From JBDKTK01 sp039680225 (lineage in GTDB: Bacteria > Desulfobacterota > Syntrophia > Syntrophales > UBA4778), in assembly GCA_039680225.1 (NCBI GenBank), contig JBDKTK010000095.1, positions 1 through 37,315 on the forward strand: DNA of 37,315 bases, written 5' to 3'. The notes below the pieces were generated by a model. That model made no database searches. It worked only from the letters and a program-made list of their open reading frames with translations, and had not been told where the DNA came from. Both the position numbers and the translations under genes were made by a program. Shown one piece after another: positions 14,914 to 23,355 of this stretch. How positions within the stretch are numbered: position 1 is the stretch's first letter; every line of letters begins with the position of its first letter.

Positions 14914-16064
14914 AAAGCAGAAAAAACAGGGTTGCGATCTGCGCCGCGGCCCAGCACAAGAACGAGAGCGACCTCTGGTACAAGCGCATCCCGGAAATGC
15001 TGCTCGATGTGATAGAGGAACTGCGCGGCACGACAGGGTTCGATTTCAGCGAGGAGCGCGGCGTCGGCACGATCATAAGCTGTTCGGACGACTTCTTTGA
15101 CGCCAGGACCATTTCGGATAACGGGGTGACTGATGCCATCGGCGCCCATTTCCGGGCCGAGGAGAAAGTCGCCCAGGAGGGCCTTAACGCCGTCGGCTAT
15201 GCGGCGTCTGTCATCCTCTCGGGGCATGCCGATCTTGTGCTCGTAGTGGGGCACTGCAAGGAATCCCAATCGGAAAGCCGCCGCCTGATAACAAATTTCG
15301 GCTTCGACCCTTTTTACGGCCGCGCCGTGGGCCTCGATTTCCTCAACGCGGCGGCGCTTCAGGCCGGCCTGTACATGAAGGAATCGGGGATATCGGAAGA
15401 ACAGCTTGCCGATGTGGTAGTGCGGGCCCGGCAGTGCGCGGCCCGGAACCCATATGCCAACGCGCGGGAACAGCTCGAACCGGGCCGGGTCATGGCTTCT
15501 CCCCTGCTGTGTGATCCAATCCGGGCGCTCCATGAGTATCCGGTCTCGGATGGGGCCGTGGCGCTGCTCCTCTCGTCCGCGGAGCGGGCAAAGGATTTTA
15601 CGGACAAACCGGTCTGGATAACCGGTTTCGGCAATTGCATGGACAGCTATTTCCTCGGCGACAGGGACCTTGCCGGTAATTACGCCCTGAAAGAGGCGGC
15701 CGCGCGCGCGTACCGGATGGCCGGGGTGAAAGATCCGGCCGGGGCCTTTGACATTGTTGAACTCAGCGATGCCTACGCCTATCAGCAGCCGCTCTGGCTT
15801 GAAGGGCTCGGCATATGCGCCGCAGGCCGGGGAGGATCGTTCCTCCGGGACAACGGCCCCGCGCGCCGCAATGTCAATCTGTCGGGCGGCATGCTCTGCG
15901 GGAACCCGATGATGATTTCCGGACTGTACCGGGCCGCGGAGTCTGTCCTGCAGCTGCGGGGCGAGGCCGGGGAAAGGCAGGCGGCCGGAGCGGCAAGGGC
16001 ATTGGCCCATTCGAGCTATGGCGCCGCCGGCCAGTTCCAGTCCGTTTTGGTTATGGAGAACTGA
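14910..16064 (+). CDS. Second thiolase-fold protein lacking catalytic Cys and His
   Basis: A 384-residue thiolase-superfamily protein, ATG overlapping the preceding stop. The Cys site reads GLNAVG (Asn93), the HDCF site reads LSDAYAY (Ser286-Asp287), and the GHP site reads CGNP (Asn332). The surrounding framework (GLGICAAGRGG near 299-309, NLSGGMLCGNP near 323-333, GQFQSVLVME at the end) is clearly thiolase-like. All three catalytic groups are lost, so it cannot be a normal thiolase. It may be a second DUF35-dependent lyase, or a partner subunit of the 9552-10751 protein. The gene sits directly after an ACAD with a lost active site, so two apparently catalytically impaired paralogues are adjacent. 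Confidence 0.75.
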   Translation: MKSRKNRVAICAAAQHKNESDLWYKRIPEMLLDVIEELRGTTGFDFSEERGVGTIISCSDDFFDARTISDNGVTDAIGAHFRAEEKVAQEGLNAVGYAASVILSGHADLVLVVGHCKESQSESRRLITNFGFDPFYGRAVGLDFLNAAALQAGLYMKESGISEEQLADVVVRARQCAARNPYANAREQLEPGRVMASPLLCDPIRALHEYPVSDGAVALLLSSAERAKDFTDKPVWITGFGNCMDSYFLGDRDLAGNYALKEAAARAYRMAGVKDPAGAFDIVELSDAYAYQQPLWLEGLGICAAGRGGSFLRDNGPARRNVNLSGGMLCGNPMMISGLYRAAESVLQLRGEAGERQAAGAARALAHSSYGAAGQFQSVLVMEN

Positions 16065-16091
16065 AGGTATCAGATTGAATTGGAAGGATCG

Positions 16092-17132
16092 ATGAAGACA
16101 AAAATCACAGAGCTGTTCTCGATAAAGTACCCGATAATCCTCTCCGGCATGAGCTGGATCAGCGTCCCCGAGATGGTGGCGGCCGTGTCGGAAGCGGGAG
16201 GCCTGGGCATCCTCGCCACCGGGCCGCTGCAGCCCGAGGAGACCCGGGCGGCCATCAGGTCGATAAGAAAAATGACCGGCAGGCCCTTCGGCGCAAATGC
16301 GTCGCTGCTTTTCCCGGGCGCCGTCGATAATGCGAAAGTGCTGCTGCAGGAGCAGGTCCCGGTCATAAATTTCGCGTTGGGCAAAGGCGACTGGATCGTC
16401 AAGGAGGCCCATAAGTACGGGGGAAAAGTAGTCGCCACGGTAGTGAATTCGCACCACGCCGGGCGGGCGCAGGATTACGGCGCGGATGCGGTCATCGCCA
16501 CCGGACATGAGGCGGCGGCCCATGGGGACAACGTTACGACTTTTGTCCTGATCCCCAGCCTGGTTGATGTTCTGCAGATCCCCGTAATTGCGGCGGGCGG
16601 CATAGCGGACGGCAGGGGATTGGCGGCGGCCCTGGCCCTGGGTGCGGACGGCATAGCCATGGGGACAAGATTCATGACGACCAGGGAGAGCCGCCTCCAC
16701 GGCAATTCCAAGAAGCTCTCCATTGAAAAGGATGTTTACGACACCCTCTACTCGCCGCGCTTTGACGGCATACCGTGCCGGGTCATGAAGACGGAAGCCG
16801 CGAGGAAGGCAATAAAGAAAGGCCTGGACCTGCCGGCGGCCTTTTTCAACTCCAGGGTCATTGCCCGGCAGATGAACATGCCCTTCTTCAAGCTGTTTCT
16901 CGGCATCCTGCTTTCCGGGTGGAAAAATATGAGGCATCTGGCCTTCATGGCCAATGCGTCGATAGCCATCCAGGATGCGACGGAGCGCGGAGACAACGAA
17001 AAGGGCGTGCTCCCGGTCGGACAGGCGACAGGGCTCATCCATGACGAACCGTCGGTCAAGGACTTGATCGAGCGCATGGTTGCCGAAGCCCGGATTGTCC
17101 AGGAAAGGGTTTCAACAGCCGTTAAGGGGTAA
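16092..17132 (+). CDS. FMN-dependent nitronate monooxygenase/2-nitropropane dioxygenase-family flavoprotein
   Basis: A 346-residue TIM-barrel flavoprotein starting at ATG 16092 behind GGAAGG; an in-frame TTG at 16080 would swallow that site. Seen are the N-terminal KYPIILSGMSW strand, VIAAGGIADGRGLAAALALGADG and the phosphate-binding GTRFMTTRES typical of the NMO/FabK-like family. In anaerobes such proteins are more often NAD(P)H-dependent flavin reductases of enoyl or dienoyl compounds than true nitronate oxidases. A family member, IpdC, serves in bacterial steroid-ring degradation, which would fit the steroid-like flavour of the operon, but the resemblance is at family level only. It is cotranscribed with the flanking thiolase-like and FAD genes. 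Confidence 0.8.
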   Translation: MKTKITELFSIKYPIILSGMSWISVPEMVAAVSEAGGLGILATGPLQPEETRAAIRSIRKMTGRPFGANASLLFPGAVDNAKVLLQEQVPVINFALGKGDWIVKEAHKYGGKVVATVVNSHHAGRAQDYGADAVIATGHEAAAHGDNVTTFVLIPSLVDVLQIPVIAAGGIADGRGLAAALALGADGIAMGTRFMTTRESRLHGNSKKLSIEKDVYDTLYSPRFDGIPCRVMKTEAARKAIKKGLDLPAAFFNSRVIARQMNMPFFKLFLGILLSGWKNMRHLAFMANASIAIQDATERGDNEKGVLPVGQATGLIHDEPSVKDLIERMVAEARIVQERVSTAVKG

Positions 17133-17159
17133 ATGAACAATGCCGGGCGCGGAGGGCGC

Positions 17160-18689
17160 ATGAAAGAAAAATACGATGTCATTGTGATCGGCGCAGGCGT
17201 CGGGGGATTGACGGTTGCCGGGCTCAGCGCCCTCGAAGGGATGAAGACCCTCCTTGTCGAGCAATGCGACAGGGTCGGGGGACGGGCCATGAGCATCCGG
17301 GGTGAGGAAATTGTCGCCAACGGCGCCCAGTGGTACACCGGCGTGCTGGCGAAGCAATACACATGGCTTCCTTACAGCGACCCGGGGCTGGAAGAAATAA
17401 TACAGAAGAAATTGCTGCAGTGGTACACGCTCGATATCGGGTACCACGGGGTGGCCTTGAACGGCGAGGGGTATTTTCGCGATGTGGACGAACTGCTGGG
17501 CACAGGGGTTCCCATGGTCGGGAACCACAACAGCACATATATCGGAGACGAATGGTACAGGGATTTTTACGCCGGGGAGATAGACGAGCGGCTGCAAAAG
17601 ATCCTGGATGAGGACCAGCTGCCGCTGCAGAACTTCTATATAGCCCCCACGATGATGAAAGGGGAGGATTTCGACGCCCTGGAAAAAGTCTCCGTGGCGC
17701 AGTGGTGCCGGGAAAACGGCCTGTACGAAAACAAGACCGTATTCGGGATGATCCATGCCCTGTCGACGCTGATAACCACCATCAATGACCCCGAAGACAT
17801 TTCAGTCGGCGATATATTCCGCTATGTGGGGGAAGTGATCATTCCCCGCTTCGAGGCGGGCAGGGCGCAGTTGCCGTCAGGCTTTGTCCCCGGCGGGATA
17901 ATGCGCTGGAGCCAGGCTGTTGCGAACAGGTTTATGGAACTGGGCGGCGATCTGGCGCTCGATACAAGGGTTGAAAAAGTCATTATCCGCGACGGGTCGG
18001 TCGCGGGCGTGCTCCTGAAGGAGAAATCAGCTGTGCCATCGGGCATATCAAGGGAAGTCCGCGCTGACCGTGTAGTCAGCAATATCCCCGTCCAGGACGG
18101 CTTCAGGGTTATCGGGAAGCGCGCCTTTCCCGGGGATTGGGCGGACAGGATGGAAGGCCTGTACGGGTTCGGGTCCATTGCGCCGTACTTCGGCCTGAAC
18201 AAGCTTGCACTGCCCGAGCGCGAATGGAATCTCGGCGTAAAGGACACCCGGGTCATACCCCGGGAGGAAGGTTTCGAGCACGACATTTACATGTGCTGGA
18301 ATATTCAATCTGCAAGCGACCCGTCGTGCGCGCCGGGGGGGAAGCACCTGCTGACCGCCTATGCGCCCGTCACGGAAAAGGAAGCCAGGGACAAACCCCT
18401 CATGCTCAAGGCCTGCCGGCTGATCATGGAGTACTTCGAACGGCGCTATCCGGGCTTTGGAAAGAGCGTGGATTGGGCGCTTTTCCCGACGTCATGGAAA
18501 CTTGAGGGAGTGGCCAAATCAAAGACCCAGGCCGGGACTCTCAAAGCCCCCATAGAAGCCCCCGGGATAAAGGGCCTCTACTTTGCAGGGGACACTGCAA
18601 AGGGCTACGGGGTGGCCATGGATTGCGCCGCGGCAGCCGGGCTCATTTGCGCGTCGAAGATCACGGGCCGGGATTTTGGCGTAAAATAA
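17160..18689 (+). CDS. FAD-dependent oxidoreductase of the phytoene desaturase/amine oxidase type
   Basis: Starts at ATG 17160 with GGAGGG just upstream (509 residues); an ATG at 17133, abutting the previous stop, would add 9 residues. The N-terminus is a Rossmann motif, VIVIGAGVGGLTVAG, followed by DRVGGRAMS. The C-terminus has the second FAD-binding stretch GLYFAGDTAKGYGVAMDCA. This pattern is shared by phytoene desaturases, carotenoid isomerases and related flavoproteins that dehydrogenate, saturate or isomerise hydrophobic polyene or ring substrates. There is no membrane segment. It is the last gene before the hairpin at 18779, and the next gene encodes a CruF-like membrane protein, so an isoprenoid substrate is possible. 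The reaction is unknown. Confidence 0.82.
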   Translation: MKEKYDVIVIGAGVGGLTVAGLSALEGMKTLLVEQCDRVGGRAMSIRGEEIVANGAQWYTGVLAKQYTWLPYSDPGLEEIIQKKLLQWYTLDIGYHGVALNGEGYFRDVDELLGTGVPMVGNHNSTYIGDEWYRDFYAGEIDERLQKILDEDQLPLQNFYIAPTMMKGEDFDALEKVSVAQWCRENGLYENKTVFGMIHALSTLITTINDPEDISVGDIFRYVGEVIIPRFEAGRAQLPSGFVPGGIMRWSQAVANRFMELGGDLALDTRVEKVIIRDGSVAGVLLKEKSAVPSGISREVRADRVVSNIPVQDGFRVIGKRAFPGDWADRMEGLYGFGSIAPYFGLNKLALPEREWNLGVKDTRVIPREEGFEHDIYMCWNIQSASDPSCAPGGKHLLTAYAPVTEKEARDKPLMLKACRLIMEYFERRYPGFGKSVDWALFPTSWKLEGVAKSKTQAGTLKAPIEAPGIKGLYFAGDTAKGYGVAMDCAAAAGLICASKITGRDFGVK

Positions 18690-18778
18690 AACAATGAAGA
18701 AAGAGCAACATAACAAAGAAAGTTTTTGCGGGCGTTTGGTTCCCCCTTTGAGGCAACCCTGAGCGGATTGGTTTAACT

Positions 18779-18825
18779 GCAACAGGCCTGCGGTATTGTG
18801 AGGGAAAAGGCCTGTTGCCCTTTAA
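18779..18825 (+). terminator. Probable transcription terminator of the first operon
   Basis: Perfect 11-base inverted repeat: GCAACAGGCCT (18779-18789) and AGGCCTGTTGC (18808-18818) around an 18-base loop, followed by CCTTTAA. The stem is strong but the T-tract is short, so termination may be partial. It lies 89 bases after the FAD oxidoreductase stop and before the next gene at 18875, at the clearest operon boundary of the first 20 kb. Confidence 0.6.
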
Positions 18826-18874
18826 TTGTGCCCCGCCGGCAATGCAATTAATCCTTTTGTAAGGTGATTCAGAA

Positions 18875-19831
18875 ATGCGAGATCATTCCTATGTCTCCTC
18901 AGATCCAAGATTCGGCAGGAAATTTACCGCCGCAGCGCTTGCTGTTCTGGCAATAGTCATCGCACTTTCCACGTATTTGCATCACTTCAGACCGGACATC
19001 CTTCAGGTGCCGAGCAACACGGACGTGACTTCATGGAAGGGAACGCCGCTGGAGCACACCTGGATTTTTGACCGGATGACAGACGCCGAGAGGGAGAAAG
19101 TCAGGAAGGACGGCATCCCGGGCACGGACATATTAACCTTGCTCATGTACGAAATTCTCTCGGTGTTCGGAACATGGCTCTGCTTTGCCCATGCCCGCAA
19201 GCACTACAGCCTCTGGATGGCCACGGCTTTCCTTGTAGGGTCATTTGTCTTCACAGGCGTACAGGAGACCCTGATGATATTGAGCGGGCGTTTCTTGTGG
19301 GGTGGCGGTCAGACTGATCCGTTTGTATGGGGGTCGTACTGGTTCCCCCAGGGCATCCTCTGGTTCCTGGAAACTCCGGTCTGGTGCTGCCTGTGCTGGT
19401 TTTTAATCGCATATAGCTGCGTGACCGTTGCCGGCAAGGTCTTCCCCCGTCTCGGTTTGTGGAGCCGCGCCGTCGCCGGGGGCCTTATCGCGATGGTAAT
19501 AGATCTTTGGGAAGACCCCGTCCTCACCTCTCCGGAGCACATGAAGTGGATCTGGGCCAAGGGCGACAGCATTGGTATTTTCGGCATACCCCACTGTAAT
19601 TTTCTCGGCTGGTTTTTCGTTATTTCCGCCTTCGCAGTCATGTGGGAAGGCTACCTGCCGCTCCTGGAAAAAAAACTGGGCGGATGGAAAGGCATGCTTG
19701 CGTTCATGGCGCTTCTCCTCTGCTCAAATTTCATTATCCTCGGAATATTGCTCGTCTGGGGAGGGATCGCCAATGCGATTTTCCCGGCCCCCGAGGGCTT
19801 GAATATCCCCCCCAGAAATTGGGGTTGGTAA
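18875..19831 (+). CDS. Integral membrane protein resembling the CruF/carotenoid-biosynthesis (DUF422) family
   Basis: A 318-residue protein with about seven hydrophobic segments (roughly 17-36, 86-106, 112-133, 156-180, 187-205, 234-255 and 268-292) and no cleavable signal peptide. The stretch VIDLWEDPV followed by WIWAKGD and FGIPHCNFLGWF follows the pattern of the DUF422/CruF family, membrane proteins that include a carotenoid 1',2'-hydratase. CruF adds water to a terminal isoprenoid double bond. The start has AAGGTGA upstream. Its neighbour on the left is a phytoene-desaturase-like flavoprotein and on the right an AOR, so it may act on an isoprenoid substrate or make a membrane pigment. 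The family call rests on a short pattern. Confidence 0.6.
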   Translation: MRDHSYVSSDPRFGRKFTAAALAVLAIVIALSTYLHHFRPDILQVPSNTDVTSWKGTPLEHTWIFDRMTDAEREKVRKDGIPGTDILTLLMYEILSVFGTWLCFAHARKHYSLWMATAFLVGSFVFTGVQETLMILSGRFLWGGGQTDPFVWGSYWFPQGILWFLETPVWCCLCWFLIAYSCVTVAGKVFPRLGLWSRAVAGGLIAMVIDLWEDPVLTSPEHMKWIWAKGDSIGIFGIPHCNFLGWFFVISAFAVMWEGYLPLLEKKLGGWKGMLAFMALLLCSNFIILGILLVWGGIANAIFPAPEGLNIPPRNWGW

Positions 19832-19890
19832 ATAACGCCTGCGAGAAGCGAAACATTTAATACATAAATATCAAGAAAAGGAAACGATTA

Positions 19891-22341
19891 GTGGAACGTG
19901 GATATACGGGCAGGATTTTGATGGCGGACCTCACTCAGGGCTCATGCCGGGAACAGGAAATACCGGATGAGGTCTATGAGGATTACCTGTCGGGGACGGG
20001 GCTCGCGGCCCGCATCCTTTTTGATCTGATACCGGCGGGGGCCGACCCGCTCGGCCCCGGCAACGTCCTGGCCTTCGTGTCCGGGCTGCTGACGGGAACG
20101 GGCAGCCTGTTCTCGGGGCGCTGGAGCGTCGCGGCCAAGTCGCCCCTTACGGGCACCTGGGGCGACGCCAACTGCGGCGGCACCTTTTCGCCGGCCATGA
20201 AGCGCTGCGGCTACGACGGGATATTTTTCACGGGCATCAGCCCGAAACCGGTTTATCTTTTCGTGGAAAACCGCAGGGCCGAACTCCGGGACGCGGAAGA
20301 CCTCTGGGGAAGGGACGCCATCGAAACAGAGGATGTCCTGGTCGAGCGCCACAGCGGGCGCCGGCGGGTGAGGGTCGCCTGCATCGGTGAGGCCGGGGAG
20401 AAGCTCTCCCTGATCTCGGGCGTTTCCAACGACCGCGGGCGGATGGCCGCCCGTTCCGGCCTCGGCGCCGTGATGGGGTCCAAGCGCCTCAAGGCCGTGG
20501 TCTGCGGCGGCTCGCTCCGGGTCGGGGCCTTCAACCGCGGCGAAGTCCACCGCCTCTCGCAGGGATGCAGCAAGTTTGTCTTGGCGCATGTCCCGTTCGC
20601 CCCCGGCAAATATACTGCCCTGATGGGCAAGATGATGGCCGTATCCCCCTTCAACACGGCGATGGACGGCATGCTCATGAAGGCGATCTCCCGCAAATGG
20701 GGCACCTGCGCCATGAACACGATGTCGCCCGAATCGGGCGACTCCCCGCTGCTGAACTGGCGGGGCAGCAACAAGGAATGGACCGCCAAACGTTCGGCTT
20801 CCGTGAACCCCGACCTGATCGTGCAGCGGGAGAAGATCAAATACCACTGCAACTCCTGCCCGATGGGCTGCGGCGGGATCTGCACACTGAATGGGAAAGA
20901 CGGGAAGGGCGCCAAATTCAAAGAGACCCACAAGCCGGAATATGAGACCACCCTTGCCCTGGGAGGGCTCTGCCTCAACGACGACCCGGACAGCATATTC
21001 TATCTCAACGAGATACTGAACAGGGCGGGGATGGACACCATTTCGGCCGGGGGCACCGTCGCCTTCGCCATCGAGTGCTACGAACGGGGCATCATCACGA
21101 AAGAGGACACCGGCGGCCTGGAACTGGCCTGGGGCGACAGCAAATCCATAACGGCCCTGATCGAGAAGATGATTGCCCGGGAGGGCATCGGCGACCTGCT
21201 GGCCGACGGGTCCAGGCGGGCGGCCGAGCGGCTCGGCCGCGGTTCGATAGAGTGGGCCATCCAGGCCGGGGGCCAGGAGCTGGCCATGCACGACGGGCGC
21301 AACGATCCCCTCTTCAGCCTCCACTACAGCGTCGATCCCACCCCGGGCCGCCACACCACGGGCGCCTTCCTCTATTACGATCTGTACCAGCTCTGGAAGG
21401 AGGTAAAAGGGCTGCCGAAGGCGAAGCCCATCAGCCACAAGAACAGGCGCTACGTCGTCGATGAAGAGAAGGCCGTCATGAGCGCCGCCATGAGCCAGTT
21501 CAAGCGGGTGATCGACGGGTCGGGGATGTGCGTCTTCGGGAGCACCCTGGGGCTGAGCCGGGTGCCGCTGTTCAAGTGGCTCAATGCCGCCACGGGATGG
21601 AAGAAGGCGCCGGAGCAGTACATGGAGATCGGGGCGCGGATCCAGACCCTGAAACAGGACTTCAACATCAAACACGGTGTCGAGCCGAAGGACCTGAAGA
21701 TCAGCGAGCGCGCCATCGGCCGCCCGGCGCTGAAAGACGGGCCGAACCGGGGCCGGACATACGATCTCGAAGCGATGATGAGCAAGTACTGGGAGCGGTT
21801 CGGCTGGGACCCCCAGACCGGCAAACCCACCGACCAGACGAGGGCAAGGCTGGGGATCGGCAATAACCGGCGGCCGTCCGCCCTGATAGACCCCCAGGAC
21901 CACGATCGGCCGTCAATGTCGTTCCGGATAACGGAATCCTGCACGGGCTGCGGCGCCTGCGCCAGGGTGTGCCCGACGGGGGCGATATCGGGCGAAAGGA
22001 AGAAGATGCATTCCATCGACGCCGCCCTGTGCATATCCTGCGGCGCCTGCGGCAGGACCTGTCCGGCGGGGAGCGTCCTTGACGGGCTCGGGCAGCCCCA
22101 ACAGATGGTCAAGCGCTCGGAATGGCCCAGGCCTGCCCTGGGCAAAAAGAAGTGTTCATCCTGCGGGATCTGCATCGATACCTGCCCCGTGAGTTGCCTG
22201 GCCTTTCCGGAAGACGGGCCGCAATCTGTAAAAGACGGGCCCCATCCGTTCCCCATCCTGAAAAATGAAAAGGCCTGCATTGCCTGCGGCTTCTGCGCGG
22301 CCGACTGCCCGGTTGGGGCGATCAGTTTCCCCGGCGCCTGA
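19891..22341 (+). CDS. Aldehyde:ferredoxin oxidoreductase fused to a four-motif ferredoxin tail
   Basis: An 816-residue protein with GTG start at 19891 (AAGGAA upstream), chosen because the AOR signature GYTGRIL precedes the first ATG. Residues 1 to ~625 are a complete AOR: pterin-binding N-domain with GDANCGG...CGYDG, and a 4Fe-4S site with Cys320, Cys323 and Cys327, probably completed by Cys547 in GSGMCVFG. Residues ~676-816 add four CxxCxxCxxxCP motifs (starting near 684, 714, 755 and 796), enough for four 4Fe-4S clusters. Standard AORs (about 605-620 residues) stop before this region. The enzyme should oxidise an aldehyde to an acid, or reduce an acid, using tungsten- or molybdenum-pterin and passing electrons along the built-in chain to ferredoxin or the Fe-S proteins encoded at 29540 and 30660. 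The cytoplasmic location is inferred from the lack of a signal peptide. Confidence 0.88.
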   Translation: MERGYTGRILMADLTQGSCREQEIPDEVYEDYLSGTGLAARILFDLIPAGADPLGPGNVLAFVSGLLTGTGSLFSGRWSVAAKSPLTGTWGDANCGGTFSPAMKRCGYDGIFFTGISPKPVYLFVENRRAELRDAEDLWGRDAIETEDVLVERHSGRRRVRVACIGEAGEKLSLISGVSNDRGRMAARSGLGAVMGSKRLKAVVCGGSLRVGAFNRGEVHRLSQGCSKFVLAHVPFAPGKYTALMGKMMAVSPFNTAMDGMLMKAISRKWGTCAMNTMSPESGDSPLLNWRGSNKEWTAKRSASVNPDLIVQREKIKYHCNSCPMGCGGICTLNGKDGKGAKFKETHKPEYETTLALGGLCLNDDPDSIFYLNEILNRAGMDTISAGGTVAFAIECYERGIITKEDTGGLELAWGDSKSITALIEKMIAREGIGDLLADGSRRAAERLGRGSIEWAIQAGGQELAMHDGRNDPLFSLHYSVDPTPGRHTTGAFLYYDLYQLWKEVKGLPKAKPISHKNRRYVVDEEKAVMSAAMSQFKRVIDGSGMCVFGSTLGLSRVPLFKWLNAATGWKKAPEQYMEIGARIQTLKQDFNIKHGVEPKDLKISERAIGRPALKDGPNRGRTYDLEAMMSKYWERFGWDPQTGKPTDQTRARLGIGNNRRPSALIDPQDHDRPSMSFRITESCTGCGACARVCPTGAISGERKKMHSIDAALCISCGACGRTCPAGSVLDGLGQPQQMVKRSEWPRPALGKKKCSSCGICIDTCPVSCLAFPEDGPQSVKDGPHPFPILKNEKACIACGFCAADCPVGAISFPGA

Positions 22342-22424
22342 GATGCGGACAAAGACGGGGCAGATGTTTTAATCCCCGGAAAACCCGGCAGGGACGCCCG
22401 GTCAAAAGAGAGGGACAGCGGGAC

Positions 22425-23210
22425 ATGGCGGAAGTCGTTTGGGACTATTGCGGCAAGGTCGCCATTGTGACGGCGGCGACGGCAGGGATCGGCAGGGCAA
22501 TAACGGAGCGCCTGGTTGAGTCCGGCGCCAGAGTGGCGGCGGCGGCACGAACGGCGGAGGACCTCGACGCCCTCAGCGGCGAACTGGGAGAGGCTGTCCT
22601 TGCCGTTCAGACCGACGTGACGGTCGCAGGCGACATCGAACGCCTGGTCGGTCGGACGGTGGAAAGGTTCGGCCGGCTGGATGTTGCCTTCAATGTGGCC
22701 GGCGGCGCGCTGCCCGGCACCATTACCGGGATATCCGACGAGGACTGGGACTATACCATCAACTGGTCGCTGCGCAGCGCCTTCATCAGCATCAAGCACC
22801 AGGCGCGGCAGATGATTGCGCAGGGCGGGGGCGGCGCCATCGTCAACATTTCCTCGATAAATTCCACAGTCCCGCTGCCCAATGCCGTGGCTTACTCGCC
22901 GGCGAAGGCGGGCGTCGATATGCTGACCAGGACGGCAGCCGTCGAACTGGCCGAGCACCGGATCCGCGTCAATGCGCTTGTGCCGGGCCTCGTCAGCACG
23001 CGGGCGACGCAAATGCTCGACGCCATGCCGGAAATCAATGCCGCCTTCCTGGAGCGCATCCCGCTGCGCCGGGCGGCGGGTCCGCGGGAAATGACAGGCC
23101 CGGCCCTGTTCCTGGGCAGCGACGAGGCTTCCTATATAACCGGCGCCACACTGGTGGCCGACGGCGGCTGGTCGCAGACAGGCTACCCTGACCTGCGCAA
23201 GTGGTTCTGA
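22425..23210 (+). CDS. Classical short-chain dehydrogenase/reductase
   Basis: A 261-residue SDR of normal length. The cofactor loop is TAATAGIGRA (residues 16-25), the structural NNAG is changed to NVAG, Ser is in NISSINS, and the catalytic pair is YSPAK. The C-terminal end GATLVADGGWSQ is typical of the family. Arg44 in AARTAEDL hints at NADP(H) preference but this is weak. It is likely a hydroxyacyl or alcohol dehydrogenase/reductase, and stands alone after the AOR with an 83-base gap and a weak ribosome-binding site (AGAGGGA). No substrate can be assigned. Confidence 0.85.
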   Translation: MAEVVWDYCGKVAIVTAATAGIGRAITERLVESGARVAAAARTAEDLDALSGELGEAVLAVQTDVTVAGDIERLVGRTVERFGRLDVAFNVAGGALPGTITGISDEDWDYTINWSLRSAFISIKHQARQMIAQGGGGAIVNISSINSTVPLPNAVAYSPAKAGVDMLTRTAAVELAEHRIRVNALVPGLVSTRATQMLDAMPEINAAFLERIPLRRAAGPREMTGPALFLGSDEASYITGATLVADGGWSQTGYPDLRKWF

Positions 23211-23355
23211 TAAAGCCGCTGTATCGAAGGCGTGCAGGATGGCGGAGCGTCCGGGAAAAGACGCCGGCGCCATGCGAATATCAACATGGTGAGCGCGACA
23301 GGGCATCGAGGCCCGATGCTTCCGATTTCATGTCGCTCTTGCGGAGAGGATACGG

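Noticed and set aside
14811..17042. 743-codon open frame on the minus strand
   Set aside because: It is antisense to three well-supported genes (ACAD, thiolase-like, flavoprotein), has no recognisable domain and reflects the GC-rich codon pattern of the + strand.
19942..21903. 653-codon open frame on the minus strand
   Set aside because: Antisense to the AOR, low-complexity product rich in Gly, Arg, Pro and His, with no domain.
21450..23306. 618-codon open frame on the minus strand
   Set aside because: Overlaps the AOR ferredoxin tail and the SDR gene in antisense; no family resemblance.
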